From contig CAJNBX010000005.1 of NCBI GenBank assembly GCA_905221115.1, positions 69,544 through 133,543 on the forward strand: a stretch of 64,000 bases of DNA. Reading direction: 5' to 3'. Shown piece after piece: positions 18,111-26,960 of this stretch (position 1 is its first letter; each line of letters begins with the position of its first letter). The notes under the pieces were generated by a model. It had not been told where the DNA came from. It made no database searches and saw only the letters and a program-made list of their open reading frames with translations. The position numbers and the translations under genes were made by a program. The stretch comes from a bacterium. Its GTDB lineage: Bacteria > Bacillota > Bacilli > Lactobacillales > Streptococcaceae.

Positions 18111-18165
18111 AAATGAATAAGTTGAGTTTTTTAAAAATCAAAACACTCTCTTATTCATTTTTTAT
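18111..18165 (+). terminator. Terminator of murJ
   Basis: AAATGAATAAG (18111-18121) pairs with CTTATTCATTT (18150-18160), with GAG/CTC inside a long loop and a T run after. Confidence 0.75.
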
Positions 18166-18238
18166 TGTTAGAATTGGATATGAAATGTAAATTAGAGAAT
18201 AAATAACGAAAGTAATTGAATTTTATGTCAAAAAACAC

Positions 18239-18267
18239 TTGACTAAAAAGTAGTTAGTTTGTATAAT
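18239..18267 (+). promoter_or_regulatory. Promoter of aliB
   Basis: TTGACT (18239-18244), 17-bp spacer, TATAAT (18262-18267). RBS AGGAGG lies 5-10 nt before the ATG. Confidence 0.85.
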
Positions 18268-18299
18268 AAAACAAATATTTAAATCAGGAGGTTCTGGAA

Positions 18300-20258
18300 A
18301 TGAAAAAGTCTAAGGCCAAGTATGCAACGCTTGCAGGTGTAGTGTTAAGTGCAGGTATTTTATTAAGCGCGTGTGGAAATTCTAGCACAGGATCAAAAAC
18401 CTATAACTATGTTTATTCAAGTGATCCATCTAGTTTGAACTATCTAGCAGAAAACCGTTCAACAACTACTGATATTGTGACCAACCTGGTAGATGGTCTC
18501 ATGGAAAATGACCAATATGGGAACTATGTCCCATCCTTGGCTGAGGATTGGACTGTTTCTCAAGACGGTTTGACCTATACCTATAAACTGCGTAAAGATG
18601 CTAAATGGTATACTGCAGATGGAGATGAATATGCTCCTGTAACTGCCCAAGATTTTGTCACTGGTTTGAAATATGCGGCTGATAAAAAATCAGAAGCCTT
18701 GTACTTAGTGCAAGAATCCGTTGCAGGTTTAGATGACTATATCACTGGTAAAACAAGCGACTTTTCAACTGTCGGAGTCAAGGCTCTTGATGACCAAACC
18801 GTTCAATATACCTTGGAACGACCAGAACCTTACTGGAACTCAAAAACAACCTCAACTATTCTCTTCCCAGTCAATGCGGATTTCTTGAAATCAAAAGGGG
18901 ATGATTTTGGGAAGGTAGACCCATCTAGCATTTTGTACAATGGACCTTTCTTGATGAAATCCTTTGTTTCAAAATCGGTCATCGAATACAAGAAAAATCC
19001 TAACTACTGGGATGCTAAAAATGTCTTTGTGGATGATGTCAAATTGACTTATTTTGATGGTAGTGATCAAGATGCGTTAGCACGTAATTTTACCGAAGGT
19101 GTTTATAGCTATGCTCGTCTCTATCCAAACAGTTCAAGTTTTGAAGGGATTAAAGAAAAGAATAAGGACAATATCATCTATAGCATGCAAGATGCTACTT
19201 CTTACTTCTTAAACTTCAACTTGGATAGAAAATCTTATAAATTCACTTCCAAGACAAGTGATGCTGAAAAGAAATCGACTCAAGAAGCGGTTCTTAACAA
19301 GAACTTCCGTCAAGCCATTAATTTTGCCTATGACCGTACAGCTTACGGGGCCCAATCTCAAGGAGAAGAGGGGGCAACTAAGATTTTGCGTAACCTCGTC
19401 GTTCCTCCAAACTTCGTAAGTATCAACGGAAAAGACTTTGGTGAAGTAGTAGCCTCTAAGATGGTTAACTACGGTAAGGAATGGCAAGGAATCAACTTTG
19501 CAGATGCCCAGGATCCATACTATAATCCTGAAAAAGCCAAGGCTAAATTTGCAGAAGCTAAGAAAGAACTCCAAGCCAAAGGAGTCCAATTCCCTATACA
19601 CTTAGATAAAACTATAGATTTGGCTAATAAGGCTGAAATTCAAGGAATCAATTCCATGAAGCAATCAATAGAATCTGTCTTAGGTGCAGATAATGTTGTG
19701 ATTGATGTTCATCAACTTTCTACAGAGGATTATGATAGTTCAGGTTATCTTGCTCAAACTGCAGCTCAGAAGGATTATGATCTTTACAATGGTGGTTGGA
19801 CTGCAGACTATCAAGATCCTTCAACCTATCTTGACGTCTTTAACGTTAATTCTGGTGGTTTGATGCAAAATCTAGGTATAGAGCCAGGTGAAGCCAATGA
19901 CAAGGCTAAGGCTGTTGGGCTGGATGTCTACACTCAAATGTTGGAAGAAGCTAATAAGGAACAAGATCCGGCTAAACGTTATGAAAAATATGCAGATGCC
20001 CAAGCTTGGTTGGTGGATAGCTCTCTAGCAATTCCAAATGTTTCACTTGGTGGAACACCAACATTGAGAAAAATTGTTCCTTTCTCAACACCATACTCAT
20101 TGGCTGGTAATAAAGGGGTTGAATCATATAAATACCTCAAATTACAAGATAAGACAGTCACAAAAGATGAATATGAAAAAGCCAAAGAAAAATGGTTGAA
20201 AGAAAAAGAAGAATCTAATAAAAAAGCCCAAGAAGAATTGGCAAAACATGTCAAATAA
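18300..20258 (+). CDS. aliB: AliB-type oligopeptide-binding lipoprotein
   Basis: 652 residues. It has a lipoprotein signal peptide with lipobox LLSAC (lipidated Cys25), then the peptide-binding fold of family SBP_bac_5 (NYLAENRSTTTDIVTNL..., EDWTVSQDGLTYTYKLR). It is anchored to the outer membrane face and delivers oligopeptides. No permease or ATPase genes are adjacent. In pneumococci AliA/AliB are orphan binding proteins that use the AmiCDEF transporter, so the same is inferred here. The C-terminus is Lys/Glu-rich. It is a single-gene unit with its own promoter and terminator. Confidence 0.92.
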   Translation: MKKSKAKYATLAGVVLSAGILLSACGNSSTGSKTYNYVYSSDPSSLNYLAENRSTTTDIVTNLVDGLMENDQYGNYVPSLAEDWTVSQDGLTYTYKLRKDAKWYTADGDEYAPVTAQDFVTGLKYAADKKSEALYLVQESVAGLDDYITGKTSDFSTVGVKALDDQTVQYTLERPEPYWNSKTTSTILFPVNADFLKSKGDDFGKVDPSSILYNGPFLMKSFVSKSVIEYKKNPNYWDAKNVFVDDVKLTYFDGSDQDALARNFTEGVYSYARLYPNSSSFEGIKEKNKDNIIYSMQDATSYFLNFNLDRKSYKFTSKTSDAEKKSTQEAVLNKNFRQAINFAYDRTAYGAQSQGEEGATKILRNLVVPPNFVSINGKDFGEVVASKMVNYGKEWQGINFADAQDPYYNPEKAKAKFAEAKKELQAKGVQFPIHLDKTIDLANKAEIQGINSMKQSIESVLGADNVVIDVHQLSTEDYDSSGYLAQTAAQKDYDLYNGGWTADYQDPSTYLDVFNVNSGGLMQNLGIEPGEANDKAKAVGLDVYTQMLEEANKEQDPAKRYEKYADAQAWLVDSSLAIPNVSLGGTPTLRKIVPFSTPYSLAGNKGVESYKYLKLQDKTVTKDEYEKAKEKWLKEKEESNKKAQEELAKHVK

Positions 20259-20270
20259 GGATTTTTCAAG

Positions 20271-20306
20271 AAAAAACGATGGTTTCTAAGGGAACTGTCG
20301 TTTTTT
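20271..20306 (+). terminator. Terminator of aliB
   Basis: AAAAAACGA (20271-20279) pairs with TCGTTTTTT (20298-20306). The lower stem carries the T run. Confidence 0.8.
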
Positions 20307-20341
20307 AATAGAATGATAGCGAAGTTGGAAGAAAAGTGCAT

Positions 20342-20446
20342 ATACTCAATGAAAATCAAAGAGCAAACTAGGAAGCTAGCTGCAGGCTGTACTTGAGTAC
20401 GGCAAGGCGAAGCTGACGTGGTTTGAATTTGATTTTCGAAGAGTAT
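20342..20446 (-). repeat. BOX element, boxA-boxC form
   Basis: About 105 bp bounded by ATACTCAATGAAAATC and GATTTTCGAAGAGTAT, with the boxA core GGCGAAGCTGACGTGG and no boxB. It lies between the aliB terminator and the promoter of the next gene. Confidence 0.92.
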
Positions 20447-20475
20447 TACATTTTTTAGATTGTTTATTAGATGTA

Positions 20476-20484
20476 TGTTATAAT
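20476..20484 (+). promoter_or_regulatory. Extended -10 promoter upstream of the 153-residue gene
   Basis: TGtTATAAT (20476-20484). If used, it creates a 5' untranslated region of about 190 nt. That stretch (20485-20681) holds no gene I recognise; it contains a CTTCC/GGAAG hairpin (20525-20543) and a strong but unassigned AGGAGG at 20569-20574. Confidence 0.5.
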
Positions 20485-20681
20485 GAATATATCAAAAACG
20501 TGAGAAACTATTTTTTTAAATCCTCTTCCAGTGTTAACGGAAGTATGCACATGCTAGAACGATTTTATAGGAGGGATGTTATTTACTGAAAAAGTAAGAT
20601 AAAATGCAACAAATGATAAGTTCTTCTTTTATGTGAAGAATTCTTAACTGGCTATTTAGTGATTTTTATGGAGGTATCATC

Positions 20682-21143
20682 ATGGGTGCTATTATGGAGT
20701 TTGCAACAGAAAAACAGATTGCATCATTTCTCTCAACTTGCCACATTGAAGGACAAAAGAATTTTCTGATGGCTTTCAAGAAAAAGACATGGTTGAAATC
20801 CTTTATTGATTTTTTCATTATAGGTGGTTCTTACTATGTTCAGTCGAGTGTGAAGCCTAAGATTCTGGTATTCACACCTAAGGGAATCTACTTGATGAAC
20901 ATCAGTGATATAACTGAAAATCGCTCTAATCAAGTCCTTGAGATGCCTTGGAATCAAGTCAAAGATTTTACTTATCAGACAGTCTTGAATACAGTTAGGT
21001 TGAACTGGCACTATCAAAATGAAGACTATATTTTTTCCGTGGATGTCGGTCAGATTAGTCAGCATGTAGGTCAGTATCAATTTAACAAAGACCATTATGA
21101 CTATTTAGCCCAACAGGATTTTTTCGTTCACAGTAAACCCTAG
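20682..21143 (+). CDS. Uncharacterised cytoplasmic protein
   Basis: 153 residues from the ATG at 20682, which has GGAGG 7 nt upstream (a second ATG follows 4 codons later). I do not recognise the family. It has alternating beta-rich segments (KPKILVFTPKGIYLMNISD, then VKDFTYQTVLNTVRLNWHY) and a central hydrophobic patch (FIDFFIIGGSYYV), which together resemble a small PH-like or YokE-type fold more than a membrane protein. It is a single-gene unit flanked by two BOX elements. Confidence 0.75.
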   Translation: MGAIMEFATEKQIASFLSTCHIEGQKNFLMAFKKKTWLKSFIDFFIIGGSYYVQSSVKPKILVFTPKGIYLMNISDITENRSNQVLEMPWNQVKDFTYQTVLNTVRLNWHYQNEDYIFSVDVGQISQHVGQYQFNKDHYDYLAQQDFFVHSKP

Positions 21144-21156
21144 CAATCATTTTCAC

Positions 21157-21191
21157 AAAAGAATCTGGAAGCTTTTTTGGATTCTTTTTAG
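21157..21191 (+). terminator. Terminator of the 153-residue gene
   Basis: AAAAGAATC (21157-21165) pairs with GATTCTTTT (21180-21188), followed by more T's. Confidence 0.7.
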
Positions 21192-21203
21192 CTTTACTAG
21201 CTA

Positions 21204-21355
21204 GTACTCAATGAAAATCAAAGAGCAAACTAGGAAGCTAGCCGCAGGTTGCTCAAAACACTGTTTTGAGGTTGCAGATAGAACTGACGAAGTCAGTAAC
21301 ATATACCTACGGTAAGGCGACGCTGACGTGGTTTGAAGAGATTTTCGAAGAGTAT
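21204..21355 (-). repeat. BOX element, complete boxA-boxB-boxC form
   Basis: About 152 bp. boxC (21204-21253), one boxB (about 21252-21297, with CAAAACACTGTTTTG and ACTGACGAAGTCAGT hairpins) and boxA (to 21355, with the core targeted by the standard BOX-PCR primer). It lies 6 bp upstream of the MET-box of metB. Confidence 0.95.
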
Positions 21356-21361
21356 AAGTCT

Positions 21362-21376
21362 ATAGTTTAAAACTAT
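21362..21376 (+). promoter_or_regulatory. MET-box (MtaR/MetR-type operator) upstream of metB
   Basis: ATAGTTTAAAACTAT has perfect 7-bp arms around one central base. It matches the streptococcal MET-box ATAGTTTnAAACTAT, bound by the LysR-type methionine regulator MtaR (MetR). It lies about 46 bp before the -10 of metB, the usual position for LysR-type activation. Confidence 0.85.
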
Positions 21377-21418
21377 AACTAGATCTTGAAAAGAAGAAAA
21401 TGAGTTGATGAAAATAAG

Positions 21419-21427
21419 TGGTACAAT
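21419..21427 (+). promoter_or_regulatory. Extended -10 promoter of metB-patB
   Basis: TGgTACAAT (21419-21427) with no good -35, which fits a promoter that depends on an activator at the upstream MET-box. RBS GGAGG follows. Confidence 0.7.
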
Positions 21428-21453
21428 AGTTACTATAGATTTGGAGGTATTGT

Positions 21454-22548
21454 ATGAGCAAGGAATTACACATCAACACAATTTTGGCCCAGGCGGGCAT
21501 TAAATCAGATGAAGCGACAGGAGCTTTGGTGACACCGCTTCATTTTTCAACGACCTATCAGCATCCAGAGTTTGGTCAATCTACTGGATTTGACTATACG
21601 CGCACTAAAAACCCAACTCGTAGTAAGGCTGAGGAAGTCTTGGCGGCTATTGAGTCCGCAGACTATGCCCTAGCTACTAGCTCAGGGATGTCAGCTATTG
21701 TACTGGCCTTTAGTGTCTTCCCAGTAGGAAGTAAGGTCTTGGCTGTCCGTGACCTTTATGGTGGTTCTTTCCGCTGGTTCAACCAAGTGGAGCAAGAAGG
21801 CCGTTTCCATTTTAACTATGCCAATACAGAAGAAGAGTTGATTGCCGAGTTGGAGAAGGATGTGGATGTTCTCTATATCGAAACGCCAACCAATCCCTTG
21901 ATGTTGGAATTTGATATCGAAAAACTAGCAAAATTGGCTCATGCTAAGGGTGCCAAAGTAGTGGTGGACAATACCTTCTACAGCCCTATCTACCAACGTC
22001 CGATTGAAGATGGAGCAGATATCGTTCTTCATTCAGCAACCAAGTATCTAGCAGGCCACAATGATGTCTTGGCTGGAGTGGTTGTGACCAATAGTTTAGA
22101 ACTATACGAGAAACTCTTTTACAATCTCAATACGACAGGGGCTGTCTTGTCTCCATTTGACAGTTATCAATTGATTCGTGGTCTCAAGACCTTGTCTCTT
22201 CGTATGGAGCGCTCAACAGCTAATGCCCAAGAAGTGGTTGCCTTTTTGAAGGATTCTCCAGCAGTTAAGGAAGTTCTCTACACTGGTCGTGGGGGCATGA
22301 TTTCCTTTAAAGTAGCGGATGAAACACGCATTCCTCATATTTTGAACAGCCTCAAGGTTTTCTCTTTTGCGGAAAGTTTGGGTGGAGTGGAAAGTCTTAT
22401 TACTTATCCAACGACACAAACTCACGCTGATATTCCAGCAGAAGTGCGTCATTCTTACGGTTTGACAGATGACCTCTTGCGTTTGTCGATTGGGATTGAG
22501 GATGCTAGAGATTTGATTGCAGATTTGCGCCAAGCCTTGGAAGGATAA
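21454..22548 (+). CDS. metB: Cystathionine gamma-synthase/lyase family PLP enzyme
   Basis: 364 residues of the Cys/Met-metabolism PLP family. FDYTRTKNPTR near the N-terminus, YIETPTNPLM, and the PLP-lysine motif HSATKYLAGHNDV are all present. It should form cystathionine from O-acyl-homoserine and cysteine (or catalyse the related gamma-cleavage). The closely related MetB/MetC/CGL activities are hard to separate by sequence, but pairing with patB and a MET-box favours methionine biosynthesis. patB starts 7 nt after its stop. Confidence 0.9.
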   Translation: MSKELHINTILAQAGIKSDEATGALVTPLHFSTTYQHPEFGQSTGFDYTRTKNPTRSKAEEVLAAIESADYALATSSGMSAIVLAFSVFPVGSKVLAVRDLYGGSFRWFNQVEQEGRFHFNYANTEEELIAELEKDVDVLYIETPTNPLMLEFDIEKLAKLAHAKGAKVVVDNTFYSPIYQRPIEDGADIVLHSATKYLAGHNDVLAGVVVTNSLELYEKLFYNLNTTGAVLSPFDSYQLIRGLKTLSLRMERSTANAQEVVAFLKDSPAVKEVLYTGRGGMISFKVADETRIPHILNSLKVFSFAESLGGVESLITYPTTQTHADIPAEVRHSYGLTDDLLRLSIGIEDARDLIADLRQALEG

Positions 22549-22555
22549 GACAAAG

Positions 22556-23722
22556 ATGGGAAAATATGATTTTACAAGCCTGCCCAATCGTTTAGGGCAC
22601 CATACCTATAAATGGAAAGAAGCAGAAACGGATAGTGAAGTCCTACCAGCTTGGATAGCGGATATGGACTTTGTAGTCTTGCCTGAAATCCGCCAAGCCG
22701 TGCAGACTTACGCTGATCAACTGGTTTATGGCTATACCTATGCCAGTGATGACTTAATTAAGGAAGTTCAAAAGTGGGAAGCCACACAACACGGTTACCA
22801 CTTTGACAAAGAGGCTCTTGTCTTTATCGAGGGTGTGGTACCAGCCATTTCAACAGCTATTCAATCCTTTACAAAAGAAGGCGAGGCGGTTTTGATTAAC
22901 ACACCTGTCTACCCACCTTTTGCTCGCAGTGTCAAGTTGAACAATCGCAGATTGATTACCAATTCTTTGGTGGAAAAGGCTGGTCTGTTTGAGATTGACT
23001 TTGACCGACTTGAAAAGGATTTGGTGGAAGAGGATGTCAAACTTTATATTCTCTGCAATCCTCATAATCCTGGTGGACGTGTTTGGGAAAAGGAAGTGTT
23101 GGAGAAGATTGGCCAACTCTGCCAAAAACACGGTGCTTTCTTGGTTTCGGATGAGATTCACCAAGATTTAGCTCTCTTTGGTCACAAGCATCATTCCTTC
23201 AATACTGTCAACCCTGACTTTAAAGAATTTGCTATCGTCTTGAGCAGTGCCACTAAAACCTTTAACATCGCTGGAACAAAAAATTCATATGCAGTCATTG
23301 AAAATCCTAAGTTGAGACTGGCTTACCAGAAACGCCAGTTGGCCAATAATCAGCATGAAATTTCAGGCTTGGGCTATTTGGCGACAGAAGCTGCTTATCG
23401 ATACGGTAAAGATTGGTTAGAGGAACTCAAGCAAGTCTTTGAAGACCACATCAATTATGTGGTGGATTTATTTGGAAAAGAGACTAAAATCAAAGTCATG
23501 AAACCGCAAGGAACCTACTTGATTTGGCTTGATTTTTCAGCCTATGACCTGACTGATGAAAAATTACAAGAGCTGTTGAGAAATGAAGCTAAGGTTATCC
23601 TCAACCGTGGTTTGGATTTTGGGGAGGAAGGAAGTCTCCATGCCCGTCTCAATGTAGCCATGCCTAAATCCCTGCTGCAAGAAGTTTGTCAGCGGATTGT
23701 GACGACTTTTGCCAAACGTTAA
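22556..23722 (+). CDS. patB: Cystathionine beta-lyase, PatB/MalY family
   Basis: 388 residues from the ATG at 22556, with AAGGA RBS at the end of metB. Fold type I PLP enzyme: N-terminal LPNRLGHHTYKW and ADMDF, NPHNPGG in the middle, SDEIHQDL, and the PLP-lysine motif SSATKTFNIAGTK. It cleaves cystathionine to homocysteine, pyruvate and ammonia, the step after MetB. It is co-transcribed with metB, so control by the MET-box should extend to it. Confidence 0.92.
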   Translation: MGKYDFTSLPNRLGHHTYKWKEAETDSEVLPAWIADMDFVVLPEIRQAVQTYADQLVYGYTYASDDLIKEVQKWEATQHGYHFDKEALVFIEGVVPAISTAIQSFTKEGEAVLINTPVYPPFARSVKLNNRRLITNSLVEKAGLFEIDFDRLEKDLVEEDVKLYILCNPHNPGGRVWEKEVLEKIGQLCQKHGAFLVSDEIHQDLALFGHKHHSFNTVNPDFKEFAIVLSSATKTFNIAGTKNSYAVIENPKLRLAYQKRQLANNQHEISGLGYLATEAAYRYGKDWLEELKQVFEDHINYVVDLFGKETKIKVMKPQGTYLIWLDFSAYDLTDEKLQELLRNEAKVILNRGLDFGEEGSLHARLNVAMPKSLLQEVCQRIVTTFAKR

Positions 23723-23728
23723 AAATCC

Positions 23729-23765
23729 AGCCTTCTAGGAGAAAAGTATCCCTAGAAGGCTATTT
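23729..23765 (+). terminator. Terminator of metB-patB
   Basis: AGCCTTCTAGG (23729-23739) pairs with CCTAGAAGGCT (23751-23761), followed by ATTTT. Confidence 0.85.
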
Positions 23766-23780
23766 TCATAGGGGAAAATA

Positions 23781-23789
23781 TGGTATAAT
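23781..23789 (+). promoter_or_regulatory. Extended -10 promoter of the SNF2 helicase gene
   Basis: TGgTATAAT (23781-23789), 25 bp before the ATG. Confidence 0.65.
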
Positions 23790-23814
23790 AAAAAGATAAG
23801 GTAAAGGTAAAAAT

Positions 23815-26800
23815 ATGGCTAAATTGATTCCGGGGAAAGTCCGTATCGAAGGCGTTGCCCTTTATGAAACTGGTAAGGTTGACATCATCAAGGAAAAGAA
23901 TAATCGGCTCTACGCTCGCGTTGCAGAAGAAGAACTGCGCTATAGTTTAGAGGATGATTTGGTTTTTTGTGCCTGCGATTTTTTCCAAAAGAGGGGCTAC
24001 TGTGTGCATTTGGCAGCGCTGGAGCATTTTCTAAAAAATGATGAGCGTGGTCAAGAAATCTTGCAGAGCCTGGAAGAAGGTCATGAAGAAAAAGAGGCCG
24101 TTGAAACCAAGGTGACCTTGGGTGGCAAATTTTTGGACCGAATCTTGTCTCCAAAATCAGAACGTGCCTATGAATTATCGGCTGTGGGGCAGGTGGAAGC
24201 AGGAACCAATCATATCTTGTGGACTCTGAGAATCGGCCAAATCAATAGCCAAAAATACTACGTCATTCGGGATATTCCACTCTTTTTAAGGATTGTCGAG
24301 CAGAGAAAGTCTTATATGATTGGCAAGATTTATGAGGAGTCTCTTTCTTGGGAAGCCTTTGATGAGGCCAGTCAAGAACTTCTGATTTTCTTGCGTGGAC
24401 TGATGGAGGAAGGACAGGCTCCAGACCTCTTTTTCCAAAACCAAGGTCGGCACCTCTTTTTCCCTCTGACTTTTTTTGAGCAGGGTGTGAATTTATTGAT
24501 GACCTTGCCCCATTTTCAATTTGACCATCAAGTGGATAGCTACCAAACCCTACTTTTTCAGGATTTGCATGCTGATGCCAATCTATTTGCCTTTACAGTA
24601 ACAGAATACTCGGATTATTTTGAAATGGAAATCAGTGAGAGTCCAAGGGTCAATGTCTTTTATCAGGGAGCTGTGCTTTTCCATAAAGGTCAGGTTTATT
24701 TTCAAACAGACCAGCAGATGCGTCTTCTCAAGGAAATCAAAGCGCTGCCTGTGGATCAACAAGGAAAGAAATACCTGCAATTTGATAGCAGTGACCGAGA
24801 TAAGTTAGCTTCTTGTTTAACTCTTTTTAACCAAATGGGGACCGTTTCAGCTCCAGAACGGTTACAAATCAAAACTTTTGCGCCCTCTTTTTACTTTGAC
24901 AGGGAAGAAGATAATCGGATTCGTTTAGAAATTCAGTTTGATTATGGGGATAGGCAGGTATCAAGCCGACAAGAGCTAGAAGAATTGCCATTTTCAAGTG
25001 ACGCTGACTTAGAAGAAAGAATTTTCCAAGTCTGTTTGACTGCGGGCTTTGAAGCAGATTTTCAATCTTGGCGACAGGCCCTAAAAGCGGAGTCTATCTA
25101 TCATTTCTTCCATGAAATCATTCCAGTATTTGAAAAACTCGGGAATGTTGATCTATCAGATAAGCTAGAAGAGCTTTATAGCCTAGCGAGTACTCAAGTG
25201 CAGATTGCTTCCAAGGGAGGTCTCTTGGAAATCCAGTTTGATTTTCAAGATATTGCCCAAGAGGAAATTGACCAAGCCATGCAGGCCTTGGTTGCCAACA
25301 AGGATTTTTACATTGATTCGTCTAACCAAGTCTACTTTTTTGATGAAGAAACCAAGAAAATTCGCCAAAATCTACAGGAGCTGGGGCAGTTTGAACTAAA
25401 AGATGGCTCCTTGCAGGCTCGGAAATCCTTGGCTTATAGTTTAGCTCATCTCTTTGAAGGGCGTGACCGTGTTTCTTTTTCACAAGAATTCCAGAATCTA
25501 GCTCATGATTTGACGCATCCAGAGGACTTTCCTCGACAAACAACTCAAGTTCAGGCTGACTTGCGAGATTATCAGGAAAAGGGAATCGGCTGGCTACAAA
25601 TGCTCCATCATTATGGTTTTGGTGGGATTTTGGCTGATGATATGGGATTGGGGAAAACTCTTCAGACCATTGCTTTTTTGACCAGTCAAGTGACAAAAGA
25701 AAGTCGAGTCTTGATTTTAGCACCGTCAGGTTTGATTTACAACTGGGCAGATGAGTTTCAGAAATTTGCCCCACAGTTGGATGTAGCTGTTGTTCATGGT
25801 TTGAAAGCTAGTCGTGAAGAGATTCTTGCTGAGAGCCATCAAATCTATGTGACGAGCTATGCTACCTTCCGTCAGGACAGTGAGCTTTATCAGGGGATGG
25901 CCTTTGACTTCCTTTTCTTAGATGAGGCTCAGGTCATGAAGAATGCCCAGACTAAGATTGCCCAGACCTTGAGACAATTTGTGGTGCCGTCAGTTTTTGC
26001 CTTGTCAGGAACTCCTATTGAAAATCATTTGGGTGAGTTGTGGTCTATTTTCCAAATCGTCATGTCAGGACTTTTGCCAAGCAAGAAAGAATTTATGAAA
26101 TTGCCAGCAGAGCGAGTGGCTCAGTTTATCAAGCCTTTCGTGATGCGGCGAAAGAAAGAAGAAGTTCTGACCGAATTGCCAGACTTGATTGAAGTGGTTT
26201 ATAAAAATGAACTGGAAGACCAGCAAAAGGCTATCTACCTAGCTCAGTTGCAACAGATGAGAGATAGATTGGCTCAAGTGTCAGATCAGGAATTTCAGCG
26301 AAGTCGGGTGGAAATCTTATCTGGTCTGATGCGCTTGCGTCAAATCTGTGACACTCCTGCTCTCTTTATGGAAGATTATCAGGGAGCCAGTGGCAAACTG
26401 GATAGTCTCCGAGACCTGCTGGTCCAGGTGGCAGACGGCGGACACCGTGTCTTGATTTTCTCTCAGTTCAAGGGAATGTTGGAGAAAATTGAACAAGAAC
26501 TGCCAGACTTGGGCATGACTTCCTTTAAAATTACGGGTTCAACCCCAGCCAAGGAAAGACAAGATATGACCAAGGCCTTTAACCAAGGGGAAAGAGATGC
26601 CTTTCTGATTTCCCTCAAGGCGGGTGGTGTCGGTCTGAACCTAACAGGTGCTGATACGGTTATTTTGGTTGACCTTTGGTGGAATCCTGCGGTGGAGGCG
26701 CAAGCCATTGGCCGTGCCCATCGGATGGGTCAGGAAGAAACGGTTGAGGTCTATCGCTTGGTGACCAAGGGAACCATTGAAGAAAAAATACAGGAACTCC

Positions 26801-26913
26801 AAGAACAGAAGAAACATCTGGTGTCACAAGTATTGGATGGCACAGAGTCACGTGGCAGTCTGACCCTAGCAGAAATTAGAGAAATTTTGGGAATTTCTGA
26901 AGCCAGCACTTGA
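23815..26913 (+). CDS. SNF2/RapA-family helicase with N-terminal SWIM zinc finger
   Basis: 1,032 residues. A SWIM zinc finger (C52, C54, C63, H65) and a long middle region precede the two RecA-like domains. Walker A DDMGLGKT (608-615), Walker B-type DEAQ (703-706), SGTPIENHLGELW (motif III) and the C-terminal KAGGVGLNL and QAIGRAHRMGQ (motifs V/VI) are intact. It is a DNA-translocating ATPase likely acting on protein-DNA complexes or stalled RNA polymerase. The cellular role in streptococci is unknown. It has its own promoter, and the promoter of the next gene begins at its stop codon. Confidence 0.94.
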   Translation: MAKLIPGKVRIEGVALYETGKVDIIKEKNNRLYARVAEEELRYSLEDDLVFCACDFFQKRGYCVHLAALEHFLKNDERGQEILQSLEEGHEEKEAVETKVTLGGKFLDRILSPKSERAYELSAVGQVEAGTNHILWTLRIGQINSQKYYVIRDIPLFLRIVEQRKSYMIGKIYEESLSWEAFDEASQELLIFLRGLMEEGQAPDLFFQNQGRHLFFPLTFFEQGVNLLMTLPHFQFDHQVDSYQTLLFQDLHADANLFAFTVTEYSDYFEMEISESPRVNVFYQGAVLFHKGQVYFQTDQQMRLLKEIKALPVDQQGKKYLQFDSSDRDKLASCLTLFNQMGTVSAPERLQIKTFAPSFYFDREEDNRIRLEIQFDYGDRQVSSRQELEELPFSSDADLEERIFQVCLTAGFEADFQSWRQALKAESIYHFFHEIIPVFEKLGNVDLSDKLEELYSLASTQVQIASKGGLLEIQFDFQDIAQEEIDQAMQALVANKDFYIDSSNQVYFFDEETKKIRQNLQELGQFELKDGSLQARKSLAYSLAHLFEGRDRVSFSQEFQNLAHDLTHPEDFPRQTTQVQADLRDYQEKGIGWLQMLHHYGFGGILADDMGLGKTLQTIAFLTSQVTKESRVLILAPSGLIYNWADEFQKFAPQLDVAVVHGLKASREEILAESHQIYVTSYATFRQDSELYQGMAFDFLFLDEAQVMKNAQTKIAQTLRQFVVPSVFALSGTPIENHLGELWSIFQIVMSGLLPSKKEFMKLPAERVAQFIKPFVMRRKKEEVLTELPDLIEVVYKNELEDQQKAIYLAQLQQMRDRLAQVSDQEFQRSRVEILSGLMRLRQICDTPALFMEDYQGASGKLDSLRDLLVQVADGGHRVLIFSQFKGMLEKIEQELPDLGMTSFKITGSTPAKERQDMTKAFNQGERDAFLISLKAGGVGLNLTGADTVILVDLWWNPAVEAQAIGRAHRMGQEETVEVYRLVTKGTIEEKIQELQEQKKHLVSQVLDGTESRGSLTLAEIREILGISEAST

Positions 26914-26937
26914 AAAATCAAGACAATACGCTATAAT
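26910..26937 (+). promoter_or_regulatory. Promoter of the gene before murC
   Basis: TTGAAA (26910-26915) overlaps the SNF2 stop codon; a 16-bp spacer leads to TATAAT (26932-26937). Confidence 0.7.
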
Positions 26938-26960
26938 GAAGTGTTGAAAGGAAATAGAAA

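Noticed and set aside
22213..22587. 124-codon minus-strand open frame across the metB-patB junction
   Set aside because: No RBS, and the plus-strand genes are conserved enzymes there.
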